A DNA stretch of 64,000 nt from Craterostigma plantagineum (taxonomy: Eukaryota > Streptophyta > Magnoliopsida > Lamiales > Linderniaceae). The position numbers and the translations under genes are program-made. Positions 46,501 to 57,541 of this stretch are shown here, piece after piece; position 1 is the first letter of the stretch; each line of letters opens with the position of its first letter. A model generated the notes under the pieces. The model saw only the letters and a list, made by a program, of their open reading frames with translations, did not search any database and was not told where the DNA came from. The DNA is taken from contig JAPQWV010001062.1 in NCBI GenBank assembly GCA_027422505.1, positions 62,001 through 126,000 of the forward strand, given 5' to 3'.

Positions 46501-47241
46501 CGAGGAAAAGAAGAAGCTCTATCGATGGAGCCTTCTTTGCCACAAATGCACAAAGAAGACGCTGACCGATGAGGAAAACATTGCTCTAGAAATGAATTGG
46601 GACCCCATCTGCAAAGTCACTGACCTTCGCCAAGAATCGAAAGGGCGTGTCCACTATCCAGTGTTCACTGTAATGAGGCAGGATGAGAGCTACAGTGAAG
46701 TAAGCGAGGCGGACTTCAAATTTCTGCGCCTGGGTGATCTGTACAACATGCTGGAATCCAGAAGCAGTTCAGACTCGTCCTCAGAAGTTCTGGACATCTC
46801 GTACGGGCTGAACCGGTCACCACGGGCTACGTAGCTCTCAAGCGACATATGCTCCGACAAGTGAGATACTTCGCCTCCCACGATGCAGATGGCAGTAGAA
46901 CACAACCTGAAGAAGGTGAACCTGACACGCTCATCTTTCAAGAACGCGGACGACTATCGAGAGGGCGATGTGATCGACGGAGATGATCCGGCGGTCGCCT
47001 ACTCGAACTACAAAGGAAAGATGAGGCTGTTGTGCTCCTCCGAAGTGGCAAAGTTCTCGGATGGGACGCTCACCATCATCGAAGACAAACTCATGAGGAT
47101 TTGCCGCATCCTTTCGGAAGAAGATCCACTTTGTCGATCCAAGTTCGCGAAGTTGACGCTATAGCTGAACGAATGGTCCTTCGAAGGAATCTCCGCGCCT
47201 TCGAGTTCAAGCTAGGACTTCGCGAAACACACACTCGCTAA
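43548..47241 (+). pseudogene. Copia post-pol third ORF of element C (function unknown)
   Basis: The N-terminal domain (about 43620-44480) reads VDLDNFRCDALIIIEILKGH, LQQFWHTLQIAGPVHLAKTL, IDRLGYQPENKKKK, LLLNKCMSGKHAGQDRGNHQ, NYADIIWMDL and VPYMRWLPMLIKHF. Its layout matches the N-terminus of the B protein and extra domains in asterid copia polyproteins (from memory). A long Ser/Thr/Pro-rich, basic middle (about 44500-46080) contains KKRSRKDD-like basic clusters. The C-terminal domain (about 46090-47240) has ENILQF, PWENKKITAPFQEEIRKRIW, and QMAVEHNLKKVNLTRSSF. Breaks occur near 43615, 44225, 45155, 45690, 46830 and 47160. The B and C proteins differ strongly in sequence yet keep the same motifs. 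Confidence 0.82.
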
Positions 47242-47287
47242 TCTACCATCACAACGCCCAAGATCCAAGACTCCCAACAATTGACAC

Positions 47288-47299
47288 AAAGGGGGAGAT
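47288..47299 (+). other. Polypurine tract of element C
   Basis: AAAGGGGGAGAT directly before the 3' LTR, identical to the tract of element B. Confidence 0.93.
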
Positions 47300-47591
47300 T
47301 GTTAGGATATTTATAGATTGTGTCAATAGTTGAAGTCTTGGGATTTATTTTGTAATTATCCTTTTAGCTTGGGCTTTGGACTAGAATGTAATTAATTAAT
47401 CTTTATTGTTTGGGCCTTAATTTACCTAGGGTTAATGTGGTATATAAGGTTTTACCAATTTTTAAAGTAATCAAAGATCAAAAGGCTAACCCACTTGTTC
47501 ACACAATCCACACACTTAAAGGTGAGAAGCACTCCCTTTTCATTCCATCTAAGCCTCTTTGATTCCTTGTTTGGTGCAATCGGGACCAACA
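47300..47591 (+). repeat. 3' LTR of element C
   Basis: 292 bp, from TGTTAGGATATT to GGGACCAACA. It has the same TATA region (GTGGTATATAAGG) as the 5' LTR. The base composition changes at 47592 into the spacer of element D. Confidence 0.92.
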
Positions 47592-49154
47592 CTGTGCCCA
47601 GTCCTTTGAAGGAAAAATCTCCTCAATTGGTCGCACCATTTTAGTATGTCTGTAAAATAAGAGCAAAGGATTAGTAGGGACCAATCATTACAACGTTTGG
47701 ACTTATAATGTAAAATACGAGTCGAGGTCACAAGTTGGAATGTTTCAGGACCTAGGAAAAAAATTTCATAACGGTCGATACGAAAGTGCGTTGTAAAATT
47801 TAATCAATCAATTGATGAGCTCTTCAGTCGGGCGATTAGAATTTAAAGAGCATTTGATGTAAGTGTTGGGTAAGGAAAGTTCAATCGATTCAAATCATAG
47901 TTCTTTCATACTTTGGTTTCGATCGAAACTGCGGAAATTTTGAAAAAGTCCTCAGTCTGTCGATTTAAATCATAGAAAAATTAGAAGATCCAGTTTCGAG
48001 TGAAAGTGAAGTTCAATCGATCGATTCAAATTATAATTTGGTATACTTCGGTTTTGATCGAAACTACAGAATAGAGTGATTTAAGAACATGGTATGATTA
48101 AAAGATAGTTTCGGCCGAAAGTCCTAAGTCCGACGATTGAAATCATGATAAAATTGTAATAGCCAGTTTCGGCCCAAAGTAGTGAATCTCTCGATTTAAA
48201 ATCACATGATAATTAAAAATGACAGTATCGGCCGACTGTAAAGTGAAATTGAATCTGGGGTTTTGTTTCGGGCGAATTTAAACCAAATCAAAACGCAATT
48301 GAAGATCGATTCATGCGAACCCACTCAAAACCTAATCTGCAAAACCTGCAAAAACGAGAACAATATCAGTTAAAAGCTGCAGATTATATGTTTTTACTTA
48401 CCAAAGTGAGTTTGGAGCTGCACAAATCCAGAAAAAACAGAGTTGTGTGGGACGGTGACGAGATTTGCGTGCGATTGCATAGTGATTTTGAAAGTGGATT
48501 TGGGAAAATTGATGAGGAAAGACTGAGTTTCGGGCGAAACACTATATATATAGGTTGAGTTTTGAAACTGGTTTCGGGCGAGTCTCAGTTTCGTCGAGTA
48601 AAATTATAAAAGGATTCAAGGAAAAAACTTTTCAGTTTCGATCGAAACGAGTTTCGGGCGATAGTCAGTATCGCCGAGAAAATATTTTAAAGTATTTGAA
48701 TATATTGGTTTCGATCGAATGTAAAGGAGTTTCGGGCGATACTTAGTTTCGCCGAGAGAAGATTGTACATACTTGAATATTCAGTTTCGATTGAATTTGA
48801 ACGAGTTTCGGGCGATACTCAGTTTCACCGAGAAAAGATTTTATATGTTTGTATATTTCAGTTTCAATCAACTTTTGAGTTTCGCCGAGAAAATTTTTGT
48901 CTAAGATCATAGAAATGATTATCTCATAAGTTTACCCCACAATTCGATTTGAAAGTAAATTTGATGAAATATCATAAAAACTACCCCTTAATTTGTGCAA
49001 GGTGTTCAAAGACTCCCCCTAGGTTAGTGCATAAAATTTGTATGGGACTCACCCTAGATATGATAGTAGGATTTTCAACATGCATATGAAAACATATAGA
49101 GAAAAAATTAAATGACCTATTTACACAATATAAAGTTCATGTAGGGACAATCGA
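47592..49154 (-). other. Spacer downstream of RNase H, element D
   Basis: Non-coding on both strands. Between about 48540 and 48900 it has repeated GTTTCGGGCGATACTCAG, GTTTCGCCGAGAAAA and the 12-bp palindrome TTTCGATCGAAA. A CTAGGGGGAGT purine run (minus strand, about 49013-49023) lies about 135 bp after the RNase H stop, like those in element C. Confidence 0.7.
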
Positions 49155-49625
49155 TCATGTCCTATGGTTCAACATGCCTAGCCTAGACACCAAGAATTGA
49201 AATCGCTTTTCATCCAACGCCTTAGTGAATAAATCAGCTAGTTGAAGGTCTGTGTGGACAAAATGCATTTCGATTGTACATTGTTCTACATGTTCCTTGA
49301 TGTGATATGTAATGTCTATATGTTTTGTGCGTGAATGATGCACTGGATTACTTGTTATAGCTATAGCACTTTTTGAGTCACTGAAAATGGGAATACGATT
49401 TAACGTTATGCCAAAACCTCGCAGCTGGGTTCTCATCCACAAAATTTTGAACAACAACTCGCAGCAGCGACATATTCTGCCTCTGCTGTCGAGGTTGAGA
49501 CGTAATTTTGTTTTCGTGACGACCAGCTTACGAGTTTACCCCCGAGAAATTGAGAAGCTCCAGAAGTGCTCTTTCTGTCCAGCTTGCATCCCGCGTAATC
49601 GGCGTCGGTGTATCCTACGAGTTCG
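49155..49625 (-). pseudogene. rnh: Copia RNase H of element D
   Basis: Minus strand. [17 protein letters not shown] (Asp), STAEAEYVAAASCC (Glu), PIFSDSKSAIAI (Asp) and the C-terminal box ADLFTKALDEKRFQFLVSRL are all present. A frameshift at about 49445 lies between the Glu and third-Asp regions. YHIKEHVEQ has lost a residue relative to YHFIKEH in C. It is closest in wording to the B family. Confidence 0.92.
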
Positions 49626-50757
49626 AAACTTGACTCCATTGGGTACCATAGACCTATATTTGGAGTTCCCTTGAGGTATTTGAAAATTCTTTTGACAGCG
49701 AGCATGTGAGACTCTTTTGGATCAGCTTGAAAGCGAGCACAGAGACACGTGGCGAACATGATGTCAGGACGACTGGACGTAAGATAAAGCAAGGATCCTA
49801 TCATGCCTCGATAGATCGTTTGGTTAACAGATTTTCTTGATAGATCTACATCAAGTTTGCATGAGGTAGACATGGGTGTGCTGGCAGCATTTGAGTTGTT
49901 CAAGTTGTACTTCTTGAGTATGTCGTGAATGTACTTGGATTGACTGATGAAGATTCCATCGTGAAGCTGCTTAACCTGGAGGCCTAGGAAGAAGCTTAGT
50001 ACGCCCATCATACTCTTTTCAAATTTTTGCTTCATTTGGTCTCCAAAGTTCCTGCACATTCTTGAGTCCGTTGACCCAAAGATGATGTCGTCGACGTAAA
50101 TCTGTACCAACATAATGTCTGAGCCGTCCTTCTTGATAAAGAGAGTCGTATCGATCTTTCCTTTTGTGAAGCCGGAGGAGATGAGAAAATCCGAGAGGAC
50201 CTCGTATCAGGCTCTGGGAGCTTGTTTAAGTCCATAGAGGGCTTTATCGAGTCTGTAGACGTGGTCTGGCAGTTGTTCGCTTACAAAACCTTGCTGAGAT
50301 ACAAAAGCTTCTTCCTTCAATATTCCGTTGAGGAATGCAGTTTTGACATCCATCTGCTAGACTGTGAAGTTTTTGTTTGCAGCGAAAGCTAAGAAAATCC
50401 CGATGGCTTCAATTCTTGCGACTGGACCATATGTGATCATAGTCGATTCCTTCCTGTTGTTGATTGTATCCTTTTGCAACCAGCCTTGCTTTATTTCGGA
50501 TAACAACTCCTTGTTCGTCCTTTTTGTTCTTAAACACCCTATTAGTCCCTATGATAGTTTTCCCAGCCGGTCTATGTACTAGGTTCCAGACTTTCAACCT
50601 CACAAACTGATTGATTTCCTCATGCATTGCGATTATCCAATCTGGGTCGGCGAGTGCTTCAGCTACTTTGGTAGGCTCTTTTTGACTGAGAAAGCAAGAA
50701 TAGAGGCTTCCATTTATCCTTGATGCTCGAGTTGTTACACCAGTGGAAGGCCAATAT
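49626..50757 (-). pseudogene. pol: Copia reverse transcriptase of element D
   Basis: Minus strand. The RVT_2 start (DPDWIIAMHEEINQFVRLKV) is at about 50650. [20 protein letters not shown] has an extra Gln that marks a 3-bp gain, followed by a break (about 50430). The region with DVKTAFLNG is at about 50350-50320 in a shifted frame. [11 protein letters not shown] lies at about 50108-50075 and carries both catalytic Asps. The block [20 protein letters not shown] follows. Frames change near 50430, 50200 and 50115. The GTNRVFKNKK block has Asn-Arg where others have Lys-Trp. Confidence 0.9.
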
Positions 50758-51950
50758 TTATGAGTTTGGGTGTGCTCCGGTCCGCTTTCTTGTATTAGGA
50801 TGTGATGATCCAGCTCCATTTGTATCGTGTATTGCTTCTTCACTCTGATCCGCCTGATGTTCTGTTTCTTCTCCAGGTTGAGGTATTACTGACTCTCCTG
50901 AAGAAATTTCTAGTGTTGAATCAGAGGGCTGAGCTGTTTCAGTGGCGGAGCTGGAGATGATCTCAGTATCAGTTGGAGGTTCACTGTCATCATCAATGTG
51001 AAAATTTTCTATCGTAGGAGGGGAATTGTCATTGTTAGTCTCTGCAGGATCATTATTTCTTGGCGCTACATAAGTTGTTGGAGCATTGGGTGGCAACGGC
51101 CGAGAAAAGAGATCCTCGATTAAGAAATCGAGTTCCATGTCGCTCAAGGTATTAGATTTTGAAGGTTCGACCGCGGAGGAGGTGCTCGGTTGATCTTTTG
51201 TCAACTCTTGTAGAAGTCCGGGTTCTGGACTGATTTGTGCAGATGCTACTCGGTCTACTTCGTCAAATGTCACGTTGATGATTTCCGTATCTGATCTTTT
51301 CTCCTTGAGGTATACTTGATAGGCTTTGGAGGTTGTCGAGTATCTTACAAGTATTCCTTCAAATGCTTTTGGGTCGAGTTTGCCTCTATCCTCACGATCG
51401 TTTCCTACGTAACACTTGCATCCAAAGACTCTCAGGAAAGAGACGCTGGCACTGCGATTTATCAACTCGTAGGGAGTCCTATTGAACCTCTTGGGAAGGG
51501 AGCCACGATTTGAGTGAAACAGGCTGTGTTCATTGCTTCGGCCCACAAGAAGTGAGGTAGTCCAGAGTGCATAAGGAGTGTACGAGTTGCTTCGACTAGA
51601 GTTCTGTTCTTGTGCTCAACTACACCGCTTTGTTGAGGTGTTTTTGTCGCTGCGAACTGTTGGGTGATTCCAAGTGATGCATAGAAGTCACTAAGTTTCT
51701 TGTTCTTGAATTCTGTCCCATTGTCAGTTCTGATGGTTTGGACACTTAGTTGATAGAGGTTTTGTGCGGTTTTGATAAACTCAATGATTAGACCTGGAGT
51801 TTCGTCCTTGATTCTGAGAAATTTGGTCCATGTGTAGCGCGAGAAATCATCCACAATAACCAACACATATCTTCGCCCATTGATGGTCTGAGTGCGCGTA
51901 GTCCACACAGATCCAATGAATGAGTTGGTGAGGTTTGGAAGTTGAGGCTA
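50758..51950 (-). pseudogene. int: Copia integrase of element D, zinc-binding region deleted
   Basis: Minus strand. After the protease end, the HHCC region (counterpart of LWHQRLSHLN...CSACHLGK) is missing, and the sequence jumps to a THSLDLCG block that corresponds to HMDLCGP. The core (VIVDDFSRYTW, RTDNGTEFKNKKL, PQQSGVVEHKNRTL) is open at 51462-51908. The usual NGVVERK reads SGVVEHK, so the catalytic Glu remains. After a frameshift near 51500 the C-terminal region FGCKCYVGNDREDRGKLDPK follows, then an acidic Ser/Thr-rich linker to about 50760. Loss of the zinc region would stop integration. Confidence 0.88.
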
Positions 51951-52348
51951 TATGTTTAGTTCTGTGGGATCAATGGAGTAGAGATTAGGCACGTCGGTCG
52001 GACAGTTGTGAGATCAATGGAGTAGAGATTTGTCCTCCTGTGGCCCGTGAGTAGTTCCCTTCCATTGTCGTCGGTGAGGCTACATTTATTAGTTTCAAAA
52101 TTCACCTTGTAGCCCTTATCGCAGTAGCATCCAACACAGAATAAGTTGTAGCTCAGTCCTTCGACGTATGATACCCCTTTGATGGTGAGTCTGTCATGGA
52201 TTAGGTCCCCTGTACCTATGGATGCAGATTGACCATTTCCGAAGTAGACCTTTCCTAGAAAACCCTCAGAGAAGTTGCTCAACAGCTCTTTACTTCCAGT
52301 CATGTGTGAGGAGCAAGCTGAATCTAAGTACCACACATGACGGACCTG
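51951..52348 (-). pseudogene. pro: Copia aspartic protease of element D
   Basis: Minus strand. The active site reads HVWYLDSACSSHMTG at about 52345-52300: the usual Gly of Asp-Ser-Gly is Ala here, which would be expected to weaken or kill the enzyme. The flap-like GTGDLIHDRLTIKG and GLSYNLFCVG blocks follow. It runs to RPTCLISTPLIPQN before a stop near 51956. At that point the integrase zinc region is deleted. Confidence 0.87.
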
Positions 52349-52360
52349 CAAAATAAATCA
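52346..52360 (-). promoter_or_regulatory. Gag-Pol junction with in-frame TGA and TTTTGCAG, element D
   Basis: Minus strand: the KWVTKLT end of Gag, then TGA (52360-52358), then TTTATTTTGCAG, then the protease coding region in the same frame. Upstream CTAAC and CTGAT fit branch-point consensus. This could be a readthrough stop, a splice acceptor, or both. The same layout is seen at 15868-15883 in B and 35684-35695 in C. Confidence 0.4.
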
Positions 52361-53990
52361 GGTTAGCTTAGTGACCCATTTAAAAATAGGTCCTTTTTTA
52401 ATCACAGGAGAGGAATCCAACGTAATTGTCGTTATATTGGTTTCTTCGTTAGATTGCTGGAGAGCTGACTGAAGAACCCAGAAACGACTACTGCCTATAG
52501 GATGGAGTTGGGATTTTGGGATCCAAATTTATCTTTGATTTAACTTCTTATTGTGCTTGGTTTGGGAAGTGGTGTTTTTCTCCCTCTTAGATTTGCGAGT
52601 GTGATTTTTGAGCTTGGGAGACGCATCGTTAGAGCGAGAGTTGGGCAACATTGAAGCCTTTTCGCATATCATATCGTTATGAGGATGTGGCAGTACATCA
52701 TTGTTTACATAACGATATTTAAGATTCTGAGTACAAAATAAGGTAACACGACCTGCGACACTACGAGAAGTCACTTTTGGAAATGTAAAGGAATTGAGAA
52801 CATGAGAAGCAGGATTCGAGGCTGGTTTCTTCTTCTTATCAGGGACAATTTTCTTCTTTGCTGAGCCCGATTGAACCTTCTTCTTTTCCTTGGAACTCAC
52901 GTCTTTGTCTGTGGGTACACGCGATACAGAATTAGTGTGAGATAAGAAAGTTTTCTTTGTAGTTTGCTCGTATTTAAACGTCAAGGATTCGGGAACAGGA
53001 CGTGAAGTGGAAGGTTTGTGAGCGTTTGGAATTCAAGAGTATAGATTTTGCTTAATAAGATAGTTTTCTCTTCTTCATGGGCTTTCCTTTCTGATTCCTG
53101 TGAGGTCGTTAGATTGCCTATTTTGCGAATAATTTCTGGAATGTAGATAAATGAATAAATGGGTCTAGCCTGCTCGTCAGTGCTTTCCTGAATTTCGGGT
53201 CCAAATGGTGACATGTAATCATCAGAGAGGGTTATCTCTCTAGTTTTGCAGCTATCATTGAGTTCTGTGTAGTCACACATGATTTGGGTCCATTCTTTAT
53301 TCCTCCGTTTCTGTTCGTCAGTCTTAGTCACCTCGCTTGATCCAACGAAGGGCCTTAGTTGTTCAAGGCTCAATCCAAAACGTTTAATGTTGTACAGAGA
53401 GTGTACTTTATCTGTCTCTGGTTTAGTGGTGTATTCAAATCCCAATCCTTCGCGGGGAACATAGAATTCTACATCTTTAGGTTGGCTAAGAAAAATGGTT
53501 CGTTCACTTTGACCTCTTTTGGTGATGATGTCCTCTAAGTCTTTGACTTTCTTGTATAGTCGAACACATTTGTTGGTGACTAGTTCATATTGAGACAATA
53601 CATTTTGTCGTTCTTCTTCGCTGTCTTTCAAGCTTCTACACATATCGCTAATTTGTTTTTCCTTGCTTTCCATAATATCTTTTAAAGTCTTTACTTTAGT
53701 TTCAGACAAGGTCAAGGATTCATTAATAATGGCTATCTCTTCCTGTTGTTTGTTTAACAAGGCATAATTTTTGTCAATATTGCTAAGGAGTTCTAAGTAA
53801 TCTTTACGATGCATGGAGAGTTCGGCTACCCTACGTTCAAGTTTAACGAAATCATTTATGGATGGAGTGTATACCTCCAGGTCGGATGAAGAGACATCCG
53901 TCCTGTCTGACCCTATGGCTGGCTCATCCTCGTCGGAATCATCATCATTGCTTTTCACCATGAAGGCCATTGCATCTTCCTCCTCATCAG
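52361..53990 (-). pseudogene. Coiled-coil linker of Gag, element D
   Basis: Minus strand. After an acidic block (EEEEWLDDTSDEEEDAMAFM) and a Ser/Asp-rich stretch, it has long heptads: LERRVAELSMHRKDYLELLS, NESLTLSETKVKTLKDIMES and SEEERQNVLSQYELVTNKCV. Then come the RGQSERTIFLSQPKDVEFYV box, a shorter helix (SQESERKAHEEEKTILLSKI) and a Lys/Ser-rich tail. The frame 52981-54027 is open for 348 codons. A frameshift near 52990 separates the basic tail (52529-52984). It is the best-preserved linker in the window and the clearest coiled coil. Confidence 0.82.
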
Positions 53991-54885
53991 ACGTGTCATC
54001 TAGCCATTCCTCTTCCTCAGCAACCAAGACACTTCCCGCCCGAGGTTCGTTGTTTGTTGAAGGATGATGATGACTTCTTGGCGCTCATCTTATTGACTGT
54101 CTCTGAGATCATGACCAATTTCTTTCTGATTGATTCGAGGTCGTCCTTAGATTCTTGGTCAGATTCAGCGTTGTCAGAAGTGTTACGTTGTACAACATGC
54201 TTTCCGTTTGAAGTTCTCGAGCTCCTGTTGCTTGTCTTAGAGGTCACGAGTGCAATTGGTTCCATGTCGACATTGTTTTTCCTTCATTCTTGATTTCTTT
54301 GGCATACTGGGAGTATTGTGAGAGGTTATCGTGTAGAGAGTGAATGTCCATAGCATCCAGATCTTCGTTCTGTTGCTTAACCAGAACTGCAATTCGTCCC
54401 CACTCAGGTTGAAATGTGGAGAGGAACTTGATGTTGTGTTCGAGATTGCAACGTTGGATGTTGATCTTTCTCATCTCGTTGATGATGGTCAGGAAGCGAA
54501 GGTAAACATCTCGAAGTTCTTCCCCCTCATTTGCTTTGAAGGAGTCATAGGCAGTGAGGATGCTCGACTTCTTAGACAAATTGCTAACTTCTGTCCCAAC
54601 CATCATTTTGCATACTTCATCCCAAATTTCCTTTGCAGTAACCATTGCGTCGACTTGCTTGTAGACGTCATTGGGTAGGGCCTGAAGTACGTAGCGTCGG
54701 GCAAGCTTGTCCACTCTGGCTCATGCTCTCTCAGCATCATTATATTGACTAGGGTCCTTAGGAGTTCTCCTCTCTGGAATTGCAGCAACCGCATCGGGTT
54801 GAGCAGGGATAATGGTCCAAAATTGAGCAGGTCCTTCAAAAATAAAGGAAAGCATGTCATTTGCGAGGTCTGCATCCTTGATTTC
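53991..54885 (-). pseudogene. gag: Copia Gag of element D, zinc knuckle lost
   Basis: Minus strand. The UBN2-like region (LPNDVYKQVDAMVTAKEIWD, YLRFLTIINEMRKI, KFLSTFQPEWGRIAVLVKQQ) is open at 54244-54714. The upstream block ADLANDMLSFIFEGPAQFW leads to the gypsy LTR edge at 54885. Downstream, the Lys/Ser-rich stretch ends at about 54040, where 173 bp present in the copy at 962-1134 are missing. That removes the whole CCHC knuckle and shifts the frame. The lost segment lies between two TTCCCGCC repeats. The N-terminal codons are across the nested LTR at 57542-57632. Confidence 0.9.
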
Positions 54886-57541
54886 TGTAGCGACCCCACT
54901 CTCTAATCGCTACTTAACGATAAATCGCGTCGGGTTTAGCAGCGAAAGCCGCGGAGAACCCATTTTACAAAAACATTTGTTTACACAAAAAGTTAAAATA
55001 AACGGGCCGAAGGGCCAAATCATCCTATCACTCGCCCACAGGTCGTCATCCATGTACAGCCCGCCCTCAAGAGCCCATGGAAGCTCCGATAGCCAGCCTC
55101 CACCGTCGATTACCTACAACACGCAAACACTGAGCTATTGCCCAGTAGGTGAAATAGTGCACATGCACGTGTGACTCACTCGCATTCACTCACCCCCAAT
55201 TCTCACCAATGCAATGCCACTCACTATCACTCGTCACAACCGGGATACACTCACCATCTCACAACGGGCCCTTGCTCCATACCATGCACCATCATGCAAA
55301 ATCACTACCACGATCACGAACACAACCACAACACGATCACAACACTACGGAAGTGGCCTACACTGAGCAGCCTCCCTGAGCTGTATCAGGTCACACTCTC
55401 AGGTCGCCTCTTCTGTCAATGCGGTGCCCACGCCGGTAGCCTACACTAGGTCCCGTAAGGGTACCCAGGTCGCAACCTCCAGGTCGCCTCCTCCCGCATG
55501 CGACAGCGTGGCCTACACTAGCTAGCCTACTTGGGGATATCCCAAGTCGCTCCTTTCTAGGTCGCCCGCGGTCTGCCGCATAATGTCCAATGGGCCAATG
55601 GCTCACCGCCACAGGCGCTGGTGCACAGCAGATGCCCACACTCACGTGACTCCTCTACGGGTCGACAGCCAAAATCGACTACTTGCTCACTAGGTACAAT
55701 ACCGTACCACCGTTCCACCACGGTACACTCCGTGAAATGACGTGAAATGTACATGCAGGCATTTAACGTGATAATACATGATATCGTGATGCCACATAAA
55801 AACATACGTAAACACATAAAAAACATTATTCATCGAAGCACACAAAATCACATAATTATCACATTGGTGTTTACGCGTTGTAGATGAAAATTCACCTACC
55901 TGTCCTCCTGATAAAATTTATTCACGTAATATGGAAAATTCCCTATACGTCGAACCTTTGAGCACGAAAATATTATCATATAAGTATATCTGTCAACTTA
56001 AATAAGTATCGAAATTTCAAACCCTAAAACTAAGAAACCCTAGAAATCCCAAAACCCTAAAATAATGAAAACTCCTAAAACTTCTAAAAACCCTAGCACG
56101 TCGAGAACTACTTAGTGTCGAAAACTTTGAGATTGAATTCCGAAATGTTTCTTAGTGCCGAAAAGTTTGCTTGAAGCCGAATACTCTATTAGGTAATATA
56201 ACCATTAATAAATGCCGATACTTAAACCTGAAATACCGAAAACCTCAGCTAATCTCATCGAAAACTTATTGAAAGTACCGAAATATTTTTGTATTGAAAA
56301 CTCCTTGATCCTAAGGTACTTAATATCGAAGATTACCCACCGTGTTTGAAAAGCCCTAAAATCCTAGCTTCCCGAAAATTTCATGCTAGAAATTACTAGG
56401 ATTACGAAAACTCTTATATAGCTCAAAAACCTAGTACCAACAACATAATATTGTCGAACACTTCCTAATCTTGTAAGAACTTAACGTATTTAAATTTGTT
56501 TTAATTAACTAATCATGTAGGCCGAAAACTTTAGGACAACCATTATATTACACCGAAAACCATATGAGGTTGAATACGGAAGCTGCTGATAACCTAACAT
56601 GTCGAAAGTGTATATGCATATAAAATCTTTTCCTAACTCTGAAAACATGATTATGCATATTATAATAATTAGTCAGGTTCTAAAGTCGATACACTTTCTT
56701 CAACTCTTTAAGCACCTAATTAATTGTTCTAACATAAAAAACTATTAATCTAGGCATGACTCAATTTCTTCGAAATCTGGGACTTCAATTTCAAAACATA
56801 TGAACATGAGCACATCCAATTAATCGTTTTAAGCATATAGAAAAGAAAATCATCTATGCCACGTAACAAAATACAATATTAAACATAAATCATTCTACCT
56901 TACGTACTAGCTTTGAGCTTGTTGAGATTAAGCTTGTCGAAGTTTCTCCTTTCCTTTATATATTAATTTTGTTCTTTGTTTTCTAGATCAGTAAGGATGT
57001 TTGTGGTTTCATGAGTAGAGGTATATATATATACATCGTAAGTGATGACATCGATTACCTTGGAGTTAAGGAAATTTTATATTAGTCACACTTTTGATAA
57101 TATGAAAATCCTACACGTGTCACTCTAATTTCACTTAGGGTCATAATTATTAATATATATGTGTAACAACATGGTTTACGAAAAGCTGAAGTACAGGTAT
57201 TCTATCGAAAAATTTAATCTCTTAGTGTAATATCATGCGAAAACTTTTCTTACACATACATCATACCACGAAGACTTTAATATATTGTTCAAATTTTGGT
57301 TCACCAAAAGTTTGTTTGGTTTAAAGCCCAAAACCTTCTATATATATATGATATAAGTTGAGTACGAAAACTTTCTAGCTCTATCCTTTTCCCCTACGAG
57401 AACTTAGGTCTACATACCTAAGAAATTTTCCACCTTACTTAATAAAATATTTTATATACATACGTATATATATATACATATATATAGGACGAAAATTTTC
57501 TATTTAATTACACCTAAGACCCGTATTAAAATTTATGGGTA
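54886..57541 (-). repeat. Solo gypsy-type LTR nested in gag of element D
   Basis: About 2656 bp, nearly identical to 1967-4624. It starts TGTAGCGACCCC (plus strand) but ends ...TTTATGGGTAT. The last four bases of the LTR (GACA in the other copy) are absent, and gag codons follow at once. With gag on both sides and no gypsy internal sequence, it is a solo LTR from recombination between two LTRs, with a small terminal loss. No target duplication remains on the right. Confidence 0.82.

Larger units (their letters stand above)
31144..47591 (+). mobile_element. Complete-length Ty1/copia retrotransposon C (Sirevirus-like, defective)
   Basis: A 16,448-bp element with LTRs at 31144-31438 and 47300-47591. 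Order: LTR, PBS, leader, gag, linker, protease, integrase, RT, RNase H, then a tandem copy of RT/RNase H plus spacer, then third ORF, polypurine tract and LTR. The LTRs differ at roughly 25 sites by eye, so this insertion is older than B. No target duplication is visible: AATTT precedes it and CTGTG follows. Either flanking DNA was lost or the two ends come from different events. Every coding segment is broken. Confidence 0.9.
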
